Below, piece after piece: positions 33,881 through 42,182 of a stretch of 64,000 bases of DNA. The DNA is taken from contig NZ_FNWL01000002.1 of NCBI RefSeq assembly GCF_900108095.1, positions 974,748-1,038,747 of the forward strand, written 5' to 3'. Source of the stretch: Natronorubrum sediminis (GTDB lineage Archaea; Halobacteriota; Halobacteria; Halobacteriales; Natrialbaceae). Made by a program: the position numbers and the translations under genes. Every line of letters starts with the position of its first letter. Within the stretch, counting starts at the first letter, position 1. A model generated the notes under the pieces. That model saw only the letters and a program-made list of their open reading frames with translations. It was not told where the DNA came from and searched no databases.

Positions 33881-35566
33881 ATGGACGCGCGGACCGTCGC
33901 GAACTATCGGCCCACGAAACCCGAACTCGCCGTCTTCGTCTCGGGTGTCACCAGTATGGGCCTCGAGATTCTCGCCGTTCGCCTCATCGCCCCGCAGTTT
34001 GGCAATCACATCTACACGGTCGGTGGCATCCTCACGGTCGTCCTCGCTGCGTTGAGCCTCGGCTACTGGCAGGGTGGCAAACGGGCCGCCACCGCGACGA
34101 ACCGGGAGATGTCGTGGCTCATGCTCGCCACGGCGGTCTACGTCGCCGTCGTCATCTACGCGAGCGAGTTCCTCATGCAGTACACGGCGACGCTCGCGTT
34201 GCCGCCCCGGTACGCGTCGCTCCCCGCCGCGATCATCCTCTTCGGCCCGCCGACGTACTTACTCGGGTTCATCAGCCCCTACGCTGCCGAACTCTCACAG
34301 AAACGCGGAACCGGCGAAGCCTCGGGCCACGTCTACGCCCTCGGGACGATCGGAAGCATCCTCGGATCCGGAGCGACGACGTTCGTCCTCATCCCACAGC
34401 TCAGCATCGACGGCATCGGCCTCCTCTTCGGCGTGATGCTCGTCGGAACCGCACTGATCCTCGTCTCGCCTTCCTTCCCTCGAAAGCCCGTCCTCACGAG
34501 CGTCGTCGTCGTGGTCTTACTCGTCGCCGCGACCGGTGCCGGCCCCGTCGCGATCGATCACCGCGGGGACGTCGTCTACCAGACCCAGACGGCCCACCAG
34601 GAACTCGAGGTCGTCGACGACGGCGACGAGCGAACGATGTACTTAGATGGGGCCCGCCACAGCGCGATGGACCTCGAAGATCCCGACCGACACGTCTTCG
34701 CCTACACCGAGTACTTTCACCTGCCGATGCTCGTGAACGACGATCCCGACGACGTCGACGACGTCCTGTTCATCGGTGGCGGCGGCTACACTGGTCCACA
34801 GGACTTCGAAGAACACTACGATGCGGACGTCGACGTGGTCGAAATCGATCCCGAAGTCACCGACGCCGCCGAGGACTACTTCGGCCTCGAGCACGGCGAG
34901 AATATGACCTCCCACGCCGAAGACGGCCGGCAGTTCCTCCAGGATACCGACCAGACGTACGACGTGATCGTCCTCGACGCATACAAACAAGATCAGGTGC
35001 CGTTTCACCTGACGACGGAGGAGTTCATGGAACTCGTCTCCGATCGACTGGCCGATGACGGCGTCTTACACGCGAACGTGATCGCCGCACCGAGTGGCTC
35101 AGCCGCCGAGTTCTATCACGCACAACAGGAGACGATGGACGCCGTCTTCCCCGATACGTACGCATTTCGGACGTCAGACTCGAGTTCCATCCAGAACATT
35201 CAGGTCGTCGCGACCAACGACGAAACGGGCCTTTCTGCGGACGACCTCCGCGAGCGAAACGACGAGCGAGAGATCGGCGTCGATCTCGCGGACGCCATCG
35301 ACAACAAACTCGGGGACCACGACGCCGACGCGCCTGTGCTCCGGGACGACCGCGGCGAGGTCGACACGCTGCTCGATCCGATGCTCGGCCAGCGCTACGT
35401 CATCGAGGAGACGGACGGTGACACCGAGAGCGGGGGCACAGGTCCCGCTGAACCAGCAGCGGTGATGGCCCCAGAGCCGGGTGTCTCGTCGCTCGAGACG
35501 GACTCGCCGTTGCTCGAGGGTGGTGTCTCGTCGCTCGATTCGGACGCGATTTCCGTTCAGGAGTAA
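33881..35566 (+). CDS. Membrane protein fused to a spermidine synthase-like domain
   Basis: A 561-residue protein. The N-terminal 215 residues form about six or seven membrane helices beginning ELAVFVSGVTSMGLEILAVR, the usual start of fused spermidine-synthase transporters. The following domain (about 225-450) has the polyamine synthase Rossmann fold: LFIGGGGYTGPQDF, VDVVEIDPEV, HAEDGRQFL, YDVIVLDAYKQDQVPFHLTT. The C-terminal 110 residues are acidic and repetitive (two GVSSL-x segments) and likely disordered. Whether it makes polyamines is uncertain, as some relatives act in other aminopropyl or methyl transfers. No other polyamine gene is nearby. Confidence 0.85.
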   Translation: MDARTVANYRPTKPELAVFVSGVTSMGLEILAVRLIAPQFGNHIYTVGGILTVVLAALSLGYWQGGKRAATATNREMSWLMLATAVYVAVVIYASEFLMQYTATLALPPRYASLPAAIILFGPPTYLLGFISPYAAELSQKRGTGEASGHVYALGTIGSILGSGATTFVLIPQLSIDGIGLLFGVMLVGTALILVSPSFPRKPVLTSVVVVVLLVAATGAGPVAIDHRGDVVYQTQTAHQELEVVDDGDERTMYLDGARHSAMDLEDPDRHVFAYTEYFHLPMLVNDDPDDVDDVLFIGGGGYTGPQDFEEHYDADVDVVEIDPEVTDAAEDYFGLEHGENMTSHAEDGRQFLQDTDQTYDVIVLDAYKQDQVPFHLTTEEFMELVSDRLADDGVLHANVIAAPSGSAAEFYHAQQETMDAVFPDTYAFRTSDSSSIQNIQVVATNDETGLSADDLRERNDEREIGVDLADAIDNKLGDHDADAPVLRDDRGEVDTLLDPMLGQRYVIEETDGDTESGGTGPAEPAAVMAPEPGVSSLETDSPLLEGGVSSLDSDAISVQE

Positions 35567-35596
35567 CGCGGTTTCGCCTCGAGGGTGTCGGGACGG

Positions 35597-35926
35597 TCAC
35601 GATCCGCCGCCCCGAAACAGTCGAATCACCGCGGCGATGGGGCGGACCACGTACAACGCTGCGTCGGCGATGACCAGGTCCCGTTCGTGGCGACGGTCGT
35701 AGATGTACAGTCCAAGCGTGAGGGCGGCCGGGAAGATCACCACGACGGCCGCACTGATCGCGGGATCGACCCACTCGAGCACCTCCGGTCTGAGCCAGGA
35801 AACGCTGAATACGACCAGAATCATCACCGCGGCGGTAATCCCGACCGAATAGGCTACTCGAGTCGACTCGAGCACGACGCTCCGGCGGGGATAGCCGAAG
35901 ATCCGGTCGGTCTCTCTCCGTCCCAT
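35597..35926 (-). CDS. Membrane protein of unknown function
   Basis: A 109-residue protein with two helices (VAYSVGITAAVMILVVFSVSW and AISAAVVVIFPAALTLGLYIY) separated by a short polar loop, and a third amphipathic region at the end (YVVRPIAAVIRLFRGG). Basic rather than acidic at both ends, consistent with cytoplasmic ends. It is convergent with the spermidine synthase-like gene across 30 bp. Confidence 0.65.
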   Translation of the reverse strand: MGRRETDRIFGYPRRSVVLESTRVAYSVGITAAVMILVVFSVSWLRPEVLEWVDPAISAAVVVIFPAALTLGLYIYDRRHERDLVIADAALYVVRPIAAVIRLFRGGGS

Positions 35927-36058
35927 CGATCCTCGTTTCCCACGACGGGACCGATCGACGTAGTTCTAGCGGCGCGCTGGGCGTACTCGAGGGTTGGTAC
36001 CGACCGTTTGTGGTGTCGTTCCCACCCGGAGAAGTAGCGTGACGTGTACCTGAGAGCC

Positions 36059-36478
36059 CTATCCGCCGCCCGTCACGACGACCGGACGGTCGGTGTTCAA
36101 GATCACCGACTGGGTGACGCTGCCGAAGACGGCCTTTCCGACGGGAGAGCGTTTGCGGCCGCCGAGAACGATGGAGTCGACGTCGTACTCCTGGGCCGTC
36201 TCGAGGATGTCGCCGTCTTCGACGGTACCGCTTTTCTCGAGGATGGTGACGTCGACACCGTTGTCCTCGAGGTGGGTGTTTGCCCGTCGAACGGATCCGA
36301 TCCGGGACGCGGATTTGTACTGCTCGAACTCCTGTGGTAAGTCCGCACTCTCCTCGTCGAAGATGAAGAGGACGTAGGCCTCGACGATTTCGCTCGCGTC
36401 GGGCAGTGAGGCGACGTACGATGCCTGTTCGAGCGCTCGATCTTCGTTCGTGTCGACGGGGATGAGAACGCGGTGCAT
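36059..36478 (-). CDS. Universal stress protein (UspA family)
   Basis: A 139-residue UspA protein. It begins [19 protein letters not shown] and ends with the ATP-binding signature [20 protein letters not shown] then RPVVVTGGG. The G-2x-G-9x-G-S/T pattern is intact, so it probably binds ATP. The frame is open further upstream, but the ATG at 36478 is the obvious start. Stand-alone. Confidence 0.93.
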   Translation of the reverse strand: MHRVLIPVDTNEDRALEQASYVASLPDASEIVEAYVLFIFDEESADLPQEFEQYKSASRIGSVRRANTHLEDNGVDVTILEKSGTVEDGDILETAQEYDVDSIVLGGRKRSPVGKAVFGSVTQSVILNTDRPVVVTGGG

Positions 36479-36850
36479 AGCGAAGCATTCACACAGCGAG
36501 CTAATAAAACCGACTTCAGTTGTCACGTCGCTGGAAGTGCGAGCGTCTCGTTCCTTCTCGTCGCGAAGCGCGCGGCGTTGAATCTTGCCGCTCGATGGAC
36601 GTCGAACGAGTCGGTCTCGAGGGCGTTCGGGCCGTCGTACTGGCGCACGATGGTCTCGACAGACGCCGGGATTTCGGGGCCAGCACGTAGCGTGTTTTAA
36701 CACGTCACGTCACACGCTGATCGTTGGGCCGTGGGTCGCTACCACCCTCAGTGTAAATACCGCTTGATCGAGTGACACGACAGTCGGAATTGGTGCAACA
36801 GTGGGAAGTCACTGAACAACTATCCACAGAAGGCGTGATCGTTCGGTCTG
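36479..36850. other. Gap of 370 bp, no gene supported
   Basis: Frames here are arginine/serine-rich and lack haloarchaeal composition. The end near the metallopeptidase gene (about 36750-36790) is more AT-rich and probably holds its promoter (GTAAATACCGC at about 36753). The end near the stress protein must hold that gene's promoter too. I see no inverted repeat. Confidence 0.45.
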
Positions 36851-37705
36851 ATGATCCCTCACTCGAGACGAAACGTACTCAGAGCAGTCGGCGCTAGCGG
36901 CCTCGGTCTCGCCGGCGTCGCCGGAACCGCGAGTGCAACCTGCCAACCCGAACCTGCGGGACAACGCTACGAGGTACAGGTGTTCGTCACCGACGCGCTC
37001 TACGAGCACTGCGCTCAACAGTACGGCGACGGATTCCGCGCGAGAGACCGGGCCGAGACCTGGATCGAAGGTGCCTTCGATCAGGTCAACCAGGAGGTCA
37101 CGGTTCTCTCGACCAACGAAGTGATCCCCGCGCCGGCCGAGATTATCCGCGGTTCGGATGCAGTGTGCGTGCAAAACCCGTGTGGCTCGACAACGACGTG
37201 TTACCCGTCGGTGCTCCAGTGGTGGCGAGACTACGCGTGTCAACTCGAGTCGCCGCTCGCGGCCGATTCGAACGTGTTGCTCACGGCGGCGCTGAGCACC
37301 GCTGGAAATCGACTGCTGAGCGGCGGCCGGGCTTACCGCGGCGGTAATATGGCCGTCGCGTACACCGGTCGGGCGGCGGCGGACGCCGGCGAGACGTACA
37401 GCGAGATCGTCTCCGCACCGAATGCCGGCGCAAACGGCATGCACACGGTGCTTCACGAACTGGGTCACACGCTCCAGATGACGAACGGCGAGGCGGGGGC
37501 CACACACGGGAACGACGGCTACGACGTGCACAACGTCGGCGGCGCGACGACCGCCTCGGGCGGGTTCGTTCCGACGACGGCGGTCAGTCCGCTCGCCGAT
37601 CCGACCGCATCGACTAGCGAGTGTGGCTGTGGAATCGGCGACCGCGACGCGTTCTTGATGCGCTGGACTGGCTGTAGCATCTCCTACTGGGGTGACGCAC
37701 GATGA
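36851..37705 (+). CDS. Tat-exported HExxH metallopeptidase-like protein
   Basis: A 284-residue exported protein. The twin-arginine signal is SRRNVLRAVGASGLGLAGV with an alanine-type cleavage site near residue 29. The zinc motif is LHELGHTLQM (His202, Glu203, His206); His219 in GATHGND is the likely third ligand, farther away than in classical metzincins (HExxHxxGxxH is not matched). Nine cysteines occur in the mature chain, a high count for a haloarchaeal exoprotein, including NPCGSTTTC and ECGCG; several disulfides are likely. The overlapping next gene implies joint expression. Peptidase activity is inferred from the motif only. Confidence 0.78.
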   Translation: MIPHSRRNVLRAVGASGLGLAGVAGTASATCQPEPAGQRYEVQVFVTDALYEHCAQQYGDGFRARDRAETWIEGAFDQVNQEVTVLSTNEVIPAPAEIIRGSDAVCVQNPCGSTTTCYPSVLQWWRDYACQLESPLAADSNVLLTAALSTAGNRLLSGGRAYRGGNMAVAYTGRAAADAGETYSEIVSAPNAGANGMHTVLHELGHTLQMTNGEAGATHGNDGYDVHNVGGATTASGGFVPTTAVSPLADPTASTSECGCGIGDRDAFLMRWTGCSISYWGDAR

Positions 37706-38274
37706 ATCCAAATCCGATCGAACTCGAGGTGTTCAACAACACCGCTCACCCGCGGACGGTGACGGTGTTACTGACACCCTACGACGAGGACGACTCTGTC
37801 GTCGACGAACGAACGGTTCGCGTTCCACGGATGCCCGAACCCCTGCAAAATGGGTCGGTCAGCGGAAGCGTTCCTCGGGACCAGCTCCCGAATCACCGCG
37901 TGATTCGCCTCGAGTCCGGCGAGAACGAGTCGCTCACCTGCCGCGTCGACGTGCCATTCGAGGACGGAACGGAGTCGCGTTCTGCATCGGTCCCAATCAC
38001 GGTCGACCAGGAACCCGACGAGGCGACGACCGTCGCCTCGCTCGAGGCCGAAGACAACGGCCTCGAGGCTGAGGAAACCGACGGAGAGAGCGTCGATATC
38101 GACCGTGGCAAGCACGAGGACGCTGAACCGGGGCGTGGCCGTTCGAAAGGCGACGGAAATCCCGGCAAGAATCGAGTGAAACGGTCCACACGGACGAAAG
38201 CAAACGACGGCCGAAGCGACGACGAGGTCGTACTCGTGCTCGAGCGATTCGTCTACTGCGATACGGTGGCGTAA
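37702..38274 (+). CDS. Unknown protein coupled to the HExxH protein
   Basis: A 190-residue protein whose ATG overlaps the previous stop by 4 nt (ATGA). Residues 1-100 look like a beta-sandwich (IELEVFNNTAHPRTVTVLLT, then DERTVRVPRMPEPLQNG), and the rest is a disordered charged tail that changes from acidic (100-145) to basic (GRGRSKGDGNPGKNRVKRST), then ends in ERFVYCDTVA. There is no signal peptide, so it likely stays in the cytoplasm. It could be a chaperone or inhibitor of the exported partner; that is inference from the overlap. Confidence 0.65.
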   Translation: MNPNPIELEVFNNTAHPRTVTVLLTPYDEDDSVVDERTVRVPRMPEPLQNGSVSGSVPRDQLPNHRVIRLESGENESLTCRVDVPFEDGTESRSASVPITVDQEPDEATTVASLEAEDNGLEAEETDGESVDIDRGKHEDAEPGRGRSKGDGNPGKNRVKRSTRTKANDGRSDDEVVLVLERFVYCDTVA

Positions 38275-38422
38275 CCACCCGTCGGTGATTCTGTCACCTC
38301 GATTCGGCACAAAGGCGCGTTCGATCCACACTCGAGGGGCCTTCGAGACCTCCCTAAAACCCAGCCGAGACGCGGACGAATCGACGGGTACCGTTATGGT
38401 CTCCGACCACCACGGTCGAGGT

Positions 38423-39550
38423 ATGTCACAGGACGTCCTCGAGAGCGGGCTCTTCGAGCGAGCCCCGGACGACCCAATTCGGGTGCTCGACAGCGACGGC
38501 GAGGTCGTCTCGCCCGACCTCGAGCCGGATCTCGACGTCGAAACGTTGCTCTGGATGTACCGGGATATGCGATTCTCCCGTCGATTCGACGAGCGAATGA
38601 TCAGCCTGCAGCGACAGGGACGATTGGGGACGTACGCCTCGCTCGCCGGCCAGGAAGGCTCCCAGATCGGCTCGACGTACGCGCTCGCGGACGACGATCT
38701 GCTGTCCTACCAGTACCGAGAACACGGCGCAGTTATCGCTCGAGAGCTCCCCTGGGAGTACCTGCTCTACTGGATGGGGCACGAGGACGGCAACACGGCG
38801 CTCGCCGAACTGGACGTCTTCCCGCTCAATATCTCCATCGGCGGGCACCTCCCACACGCCGTCGGCTGGTCGTGGGCGGCGAAGCGAAACGACGACGAGC
38901 GCGTGAGCGTCGTCCACTTCGGAGACGGCTCTACGTCGGAAGGCGACTTCCACGAGGCGATGAACTTCGCGGGCGTCTTCGATACGCCGACCGTCTTCTT
39001 CTGTAACAACAACCAGTGGGCGATTTCGGTCCCGCGAGGGGCACAAACAGCCAGCGCAACGCTGGCCCAGAAGGCCGACGCCTACGGTTTCGCGGGCGTC
39101 CAGGTCGACGGCATGGACCCTCTCGCGAGCTACGTCGTCACGGCAGCCGCCCGAGAAAAGGCGCTCGAACCCGGCGACGGGCAGTTACGCCCGACGCTGA
39201 TCGAAGCGATCCAGTATCGATACGGCGCGCACACGACCGCCGACGACCCGTCGGCCTATCGCGACGACGACGAGGTCGAACAGTGGCGCGAGCGCGATCC
39301 AATCGACCGGTTCGAAGCCTACCTGCGCAATCGAGACCTGCTCACCGACGATCGGATCGAATCGATCGACGAGGAGATCGACACGACGCTCGAGGATCTC
39401 CTCGAGCAGGCCGAAGGGGCCCACGCGGATCCTCGAGAGCTATTCGAGTACACCTACGAGACACCCACTCCGCGACTCGAGGAACAGCGAACCGAACTCG
39501 AGCGCCTCCGAGAGGTGCACGGAGACGAGGAGTTACTCGAGGACGAGTAA
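38423..39550 (+). CDS. Pyruvate/2-oxoacid dehydrogenase E1 component, alpha subunit (orphan)
   Basis: A 375-residue thiamine-diphosphate enzyme subunit. The ThDP motif is GDGSTSEGDFHEAMNFAGVF then NNNQWAIS; the active-site region is HLPHAVGWSWAAK and the phosphorylation-loop region RYGAHTTADDPSAYR. It decarboxylates a 2-oxoacid together with a beta subunit. No beta, E2 or E3 gene follows, so the complex must use subunits encoded elsewhere, or this is a stand-alone paralog; branched-chain versus pyruvate specificity is undecided. A GAGGT precedes the ATG at 38423, which I prefer over upstream in-frame starts at 38396 and 38285. Confidence 0.9.
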   Translation: MSQDVLESGLFERAPDDPIRVLDSDGEVVSPDLEPDLDVETLLWMYRDMRFSRRFDERMISLQRQGRLGTYASLAGQEGSQIGSTYALADDDLLSYQYREHGAVIARELPWEYLLYWMGHEDGNTALAELDVFPLNISIGGHLPHAVGWSWAAKRNDDERVSVVHFGDGSTSEGDFHEAMNFAGVFDTPTVFFCNNNQWAISVPRGAQTASATLAQKADAYGFAGVQVDGMDPLASYVVTAAAREKALEPGDGQLRPTLIEAIQYRYGAHTTADDPSAYRDDDEVEQWRERDPIDRFEAYLRNRDLLTDDRIESIDEEIDTTLEDLLEQAEGAHADPRELFEYTYETPTPRLEEQRTELERLREVHGDEELLEDE

Positions 39551-39627
39551 CGCCCGAGTCCCACGGATAAAGCCGACACTGGGACAGGGAAACGACTACC
39601 CCTGATTCGTGTGCATCCACGCATACG

Positions 39628-40143
39628 ATGGAACTCGAGCAGTCGGCACGTGAGCCGACGCAGTCGGGACAGGCTCGCTGGGACGGGACGGTTCCCAGCG
39701 CGATCGATGCGCGAATTCTCGGACTCGTGGTAGTGACCGCGGGAGTGGCTGCATCCGTGAACATCCCCGCTGGTGGCGTGATGGTTGCCCTCGCAGCCTT
39801 CGCGTTGCTCGCGAGTGCGGGCGTCGTCGTTCACCTCCTCGGCGAGCGGAAACTGCGTCGAATTACGGACGAACTCGTCGAGCGCTGGGTCGCCGCTGGC
39901 GGCGAGATTACCGACGTGACGCGCACGTCGGCGGGGATGCGGACGGAGTGGACGATCGAGACGCCCGACGGCGAGGTTACCGTCGGCGGAATCGCACTGG
40001 TTCCGGTCGCGCAATTTTTCGTCGAGTGGCAGGGCGTCGGCGACTCGATGGCCGCGAGCGAAGCGGAAGAAAACATCGACGCGTTGGCCGAGAGCCTCTA
40101 CGAGGAACTCTTCGAGATCGGCTCGGCACCCCAGCGATCGTAA
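39628..40143 (+). CDS. Membrane protein with a cytoplasmic domain, unknown function
   Basis: A 171-residue protein. After a hydrophilic 28-residue head there are two helices (ARILGLVVVTAGVAASVNIP and VMVALAAFALLASAGVVVHLL), then a soluble alpha-beta part (ERKLRRITDELVERWVAAGG, a tandem of strands with GEITDV and GEVTVGG). No family is recognised. Its stop is followed at once by a 23-bp tandem repeat. Confidence 0.65.
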   Translation: MELEQSAREPTQSGQARWDGTVPSAIDARILGLVVVTAGVAASVNIPAGGVMVALAAFALLASAGVVVHLLGERKLRRITDELVERWVAAGGEITDVTRTSAGMRTEWTIETPDGEVTVGGIALVPVAQFFVEWQGVGDSMAASEAEENIDALAESLYEELFEIGSAPQRS

Positions 40144-40146
40144 TCG

Positions 40147-40238
40147 GCGAACGGGGCAGTCATCTATCTGCGAACCGGGCAGTCGTCTATCTGCGAACCG
40201 GGCAGTCGTCTATCTGCGTACGGCCCAACCACCTATCT
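40147..40238. repeat. 23-bp tandem repeat, four copies
   Basis: Four head-to-tail units of 23 bp (40147-40169, 40170-40192, 40193-40215, 40216-40238) share GCGAACCGGGCAGTCGTCTA plus TCT. Units 2 and 3 are identical; units 1 and 4 are degenerate. There are no spacers, so it is not a CRISPR. It lies between two rightward genes just after a stop codon and could be a slippage array or a multi-site regulator region. Confidence 0.85.
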
Positions 40239-40365
40239 TCGAACGACCGTTTCGGTCGAGGAAACCCTCGTTTTCGAGTCCGAACGCGGACTCGAGTCGG
40301 ACGTGGGGAGAACTCATGTCAAATCGTCCGAAAGGTATTTGGCCCATATCATGGTGAGTCATGGC

Positions 40366-40629
40366 ATGGCAATTGGCCGATACCGTGACATCCCCGCCGA
40401 GATGGACGAAATCGAGCGCGAAGTCGCCGCTGCACAGTACCCCGAAGGTGGCCTCGTCGTCGGACTCGGCATCGGCATCGTGCTCCCCTTGGCACTCGCC
40501 GAGATCCTTCTCTTGTTCGCCCCGCTCGTGGGAGGAATACTCGGTTTCGCACTCGGGCGTCGGCTCAGAGACTACAAGATACGCCGTCGGCTGGCAAAAC
40601 GCCGCCTCGAGCATGAGCGACACCACTGA
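40366..40629 (+). CDS. Small membrane protein overlapping the permease
   Basis: An 87-residue protein: a charged head (MAIGRYRDIPAEMDEIEREV), a glycine/leucine-rich double helix (GLVVGLGIGIVLPLALAEIL and a following LLFAPLVGGILGFALG), and a very basic tail (RRLRDYKIRRRLAKRRLEHE). The tail suggests a positive-inside anchor. A GGTGAG about 7 nt upstream fits the ATG at 40366; 40351 is an alternative. It overlaps the permease start by 17 nt, so it may be a permease subunit. Confidence 0.7.
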   Translation: MAIGRYRDIPAEMDEIEREVAAAQYPEGGLVVGLGIGIVLPLALAEILLLFAPLVGGILGFALGRRLRDYKIRRRLAKRRLEHERHH

Positions 40630-41998
40630 CAGCGGGTCGACGACGCTCTCCTCGAGCATCGGGCTGGTGGGCGTGCTCGCGTTGCTCGTCGGAAACGCGA
40701 TCGCCGTGCCGATCTTCGTGTTACCGGGTCCACTGGCCGGGACGTCGGGACCCTCGCTCGTGTTGGCCATCGTGCTGGCGGCGATTCCGGCGAGTTTCGT
40801 CGTGTTGTACAACGCGTTGCTCGGCTCAGCGATGCCTGTCGCTGGGGGTCTGTACGTCTATATTTCGCGGCTGACAGCGCCCTACTGGGGGTTTCTGGTT
40901 CCGTTTACGATCCCGCTCGTGGCGTGGGCGTCGCTTCTGATCACGGCGACGGGGTTCGCCGAGTACACGCGCATCTTCTTCGACGTGCCGTCGTTGTTGC
41001 TCATCTACGTCTTGCTCGGGTTCGTACTCGTGATCAACCTGATCGGACTCAGGATGGTCGCACAGGTACAGATCCTATTTTTCCTCGGACTCGTCGTCAC
41101 CCTGCTCGTCTTCATCGTCCCGGGGCTGGGGTCCGTCGAGACGGCCAATTACACGCCATTTTTCCCCGATTACGGCGCGTTCGCGCTCGCCGTCGTCGCC
41201 CTGTTCTACCCGTTTCTGGGCTTTGGCTTGCTCATCGAACTCGGTGAGGAGATCGAAGACCCCGGCCGGACGATTCCCCTCGTCCTCGGATTCGGAATCG
41301 GGATCGTCGCGCTGTTCTACGTGTCGCTCATCGCGGTTCTCGTCGGCGTCGTCCCCTACACGAATCTCGGCAGCGAAGCCGACCTCGCGCTCGCCGCCGC
41401 GACGTTCCTCCCCTGGTGGGGCGAGTACGTCGTCGCCACTGGCGCACTCTTCGCGGTCGTGACCACGGTGAACACGACGCTGCTCGTCTTCTCGAGAACG
41501 CTCATGCGAGCGAGTCGCGACGGCATCTTCCCCGAGTTCCTCGCGACGATCCACCCGCGCTTCGAGACGCCCCACTACGCGATTTTGGTCCTCGGTCTCC
41601 CGCCGTTCGTGCTCGTGCCCCTCGCCGGCGAAATCGTCGGCCTATCGACGTTCATCGGTCTCGCCAGTCTCACGGCGTACTTCTTCTGTGCGATCGGCCT
41701 CTGGAACCTTCCTCGAGAATTCCCCGAGCACTACGCGAACGCCCCGTTCAGACTCCGCCGATACCGCGGACTCCTGTTCGCCGTCGTCGGCGGCGGGGTC
41801 GTTACGGGCGCGTTCTGGCTCGTCACGCTCTTCCAGCAACCCGTCGTCGGCATCGTCTTGATCGGCTGGTTCATCCTCGCGTACTGCTACTATCGCTATC
41901 GGCTGCGGAATAGCGACCGAGCGGCGGTCTACCGGACGATGACGACGCTCGACGTCCACGAACGAGTCGATACGTCGGGAGAACACGGTGACGATTGA
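40613..41998 (+). CDS. APC-family amino acid permease
   Basis: A 461-residue transporter with about twelve helices. It begins MSDTTDSGSTTLSSSIGLVG, and the first helix region ALLVGNAIAVPIFVLPGPLAG carries the unwound glycine-rich binding site of APC transporters; further sites are AAIPASFVVLYNALLGSAMP and FYPFLGFGLLIELGEEIEDPG. It exchanges or imports an amino acid or amine. The C-terminal tail is short and hydrophilic. Substrate is not predictable. The small upstream gene overlaps its start. Confidence 0.9.
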   Translation: MSDTTDSGSTTLSSSIGLVGVLALLVGNAIAVPIFVLPGPLAGTSGPSLVLAIVLAAIPASFVVLYNALLGSAMPVAGGLYVYISRLTAPYWGFLVPFTIPLVAWASLLITATGFAEYTRIFFDVPSLLLIYVLLGFVLVINLIGLRMVAQVQILFFLGLVVTLLVFIVPGLGSVETANYTPFFPDYGAFALAVVALFYPFLGFGLLIELGEEIEDPGRTIPLVLGFGIGIVALFYVSLIAVLVGVVPYTNLGSEADLALAAATFLPWWGEYVVATGALFAVVTTVNTTLLVFSRTLMRASRDGIFPEFLATIHPRFETPHYAILVLGLPPFVLVPLAGEIVGLSTFIGLASLTAYFFCAIGLWNLPREFPEHYANAPFRLRRYRGLLFAVVGGGVVTGAFWLVTLFQQPVVGIVLIGWFILAYCYYRYRLRNSDRAAVYRTMTTLDVHERVDTSGEHGDD

Positions 41999-42182
41999 GC
42001 ACAGTGGAAATTGAACAGGAGACGCTCTTGCACTCGGACGAATACACACGGAAGTCGAATCACGGGAACAACCACGAAGAACACCGGCACGTCGACTGAT
42101 TTCCGTACTCGACAACGGCGCCACGGTTCCTATCAGTTGATCGTGTAATCACAGTTAAGGGATAGGGCAGGGATGTTGTACT

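Noticed and set aside
40147-40238. Possible CRISPR array
   Set aside because: The 23-bp units are contiguous with no spacers and no cas genes are near.
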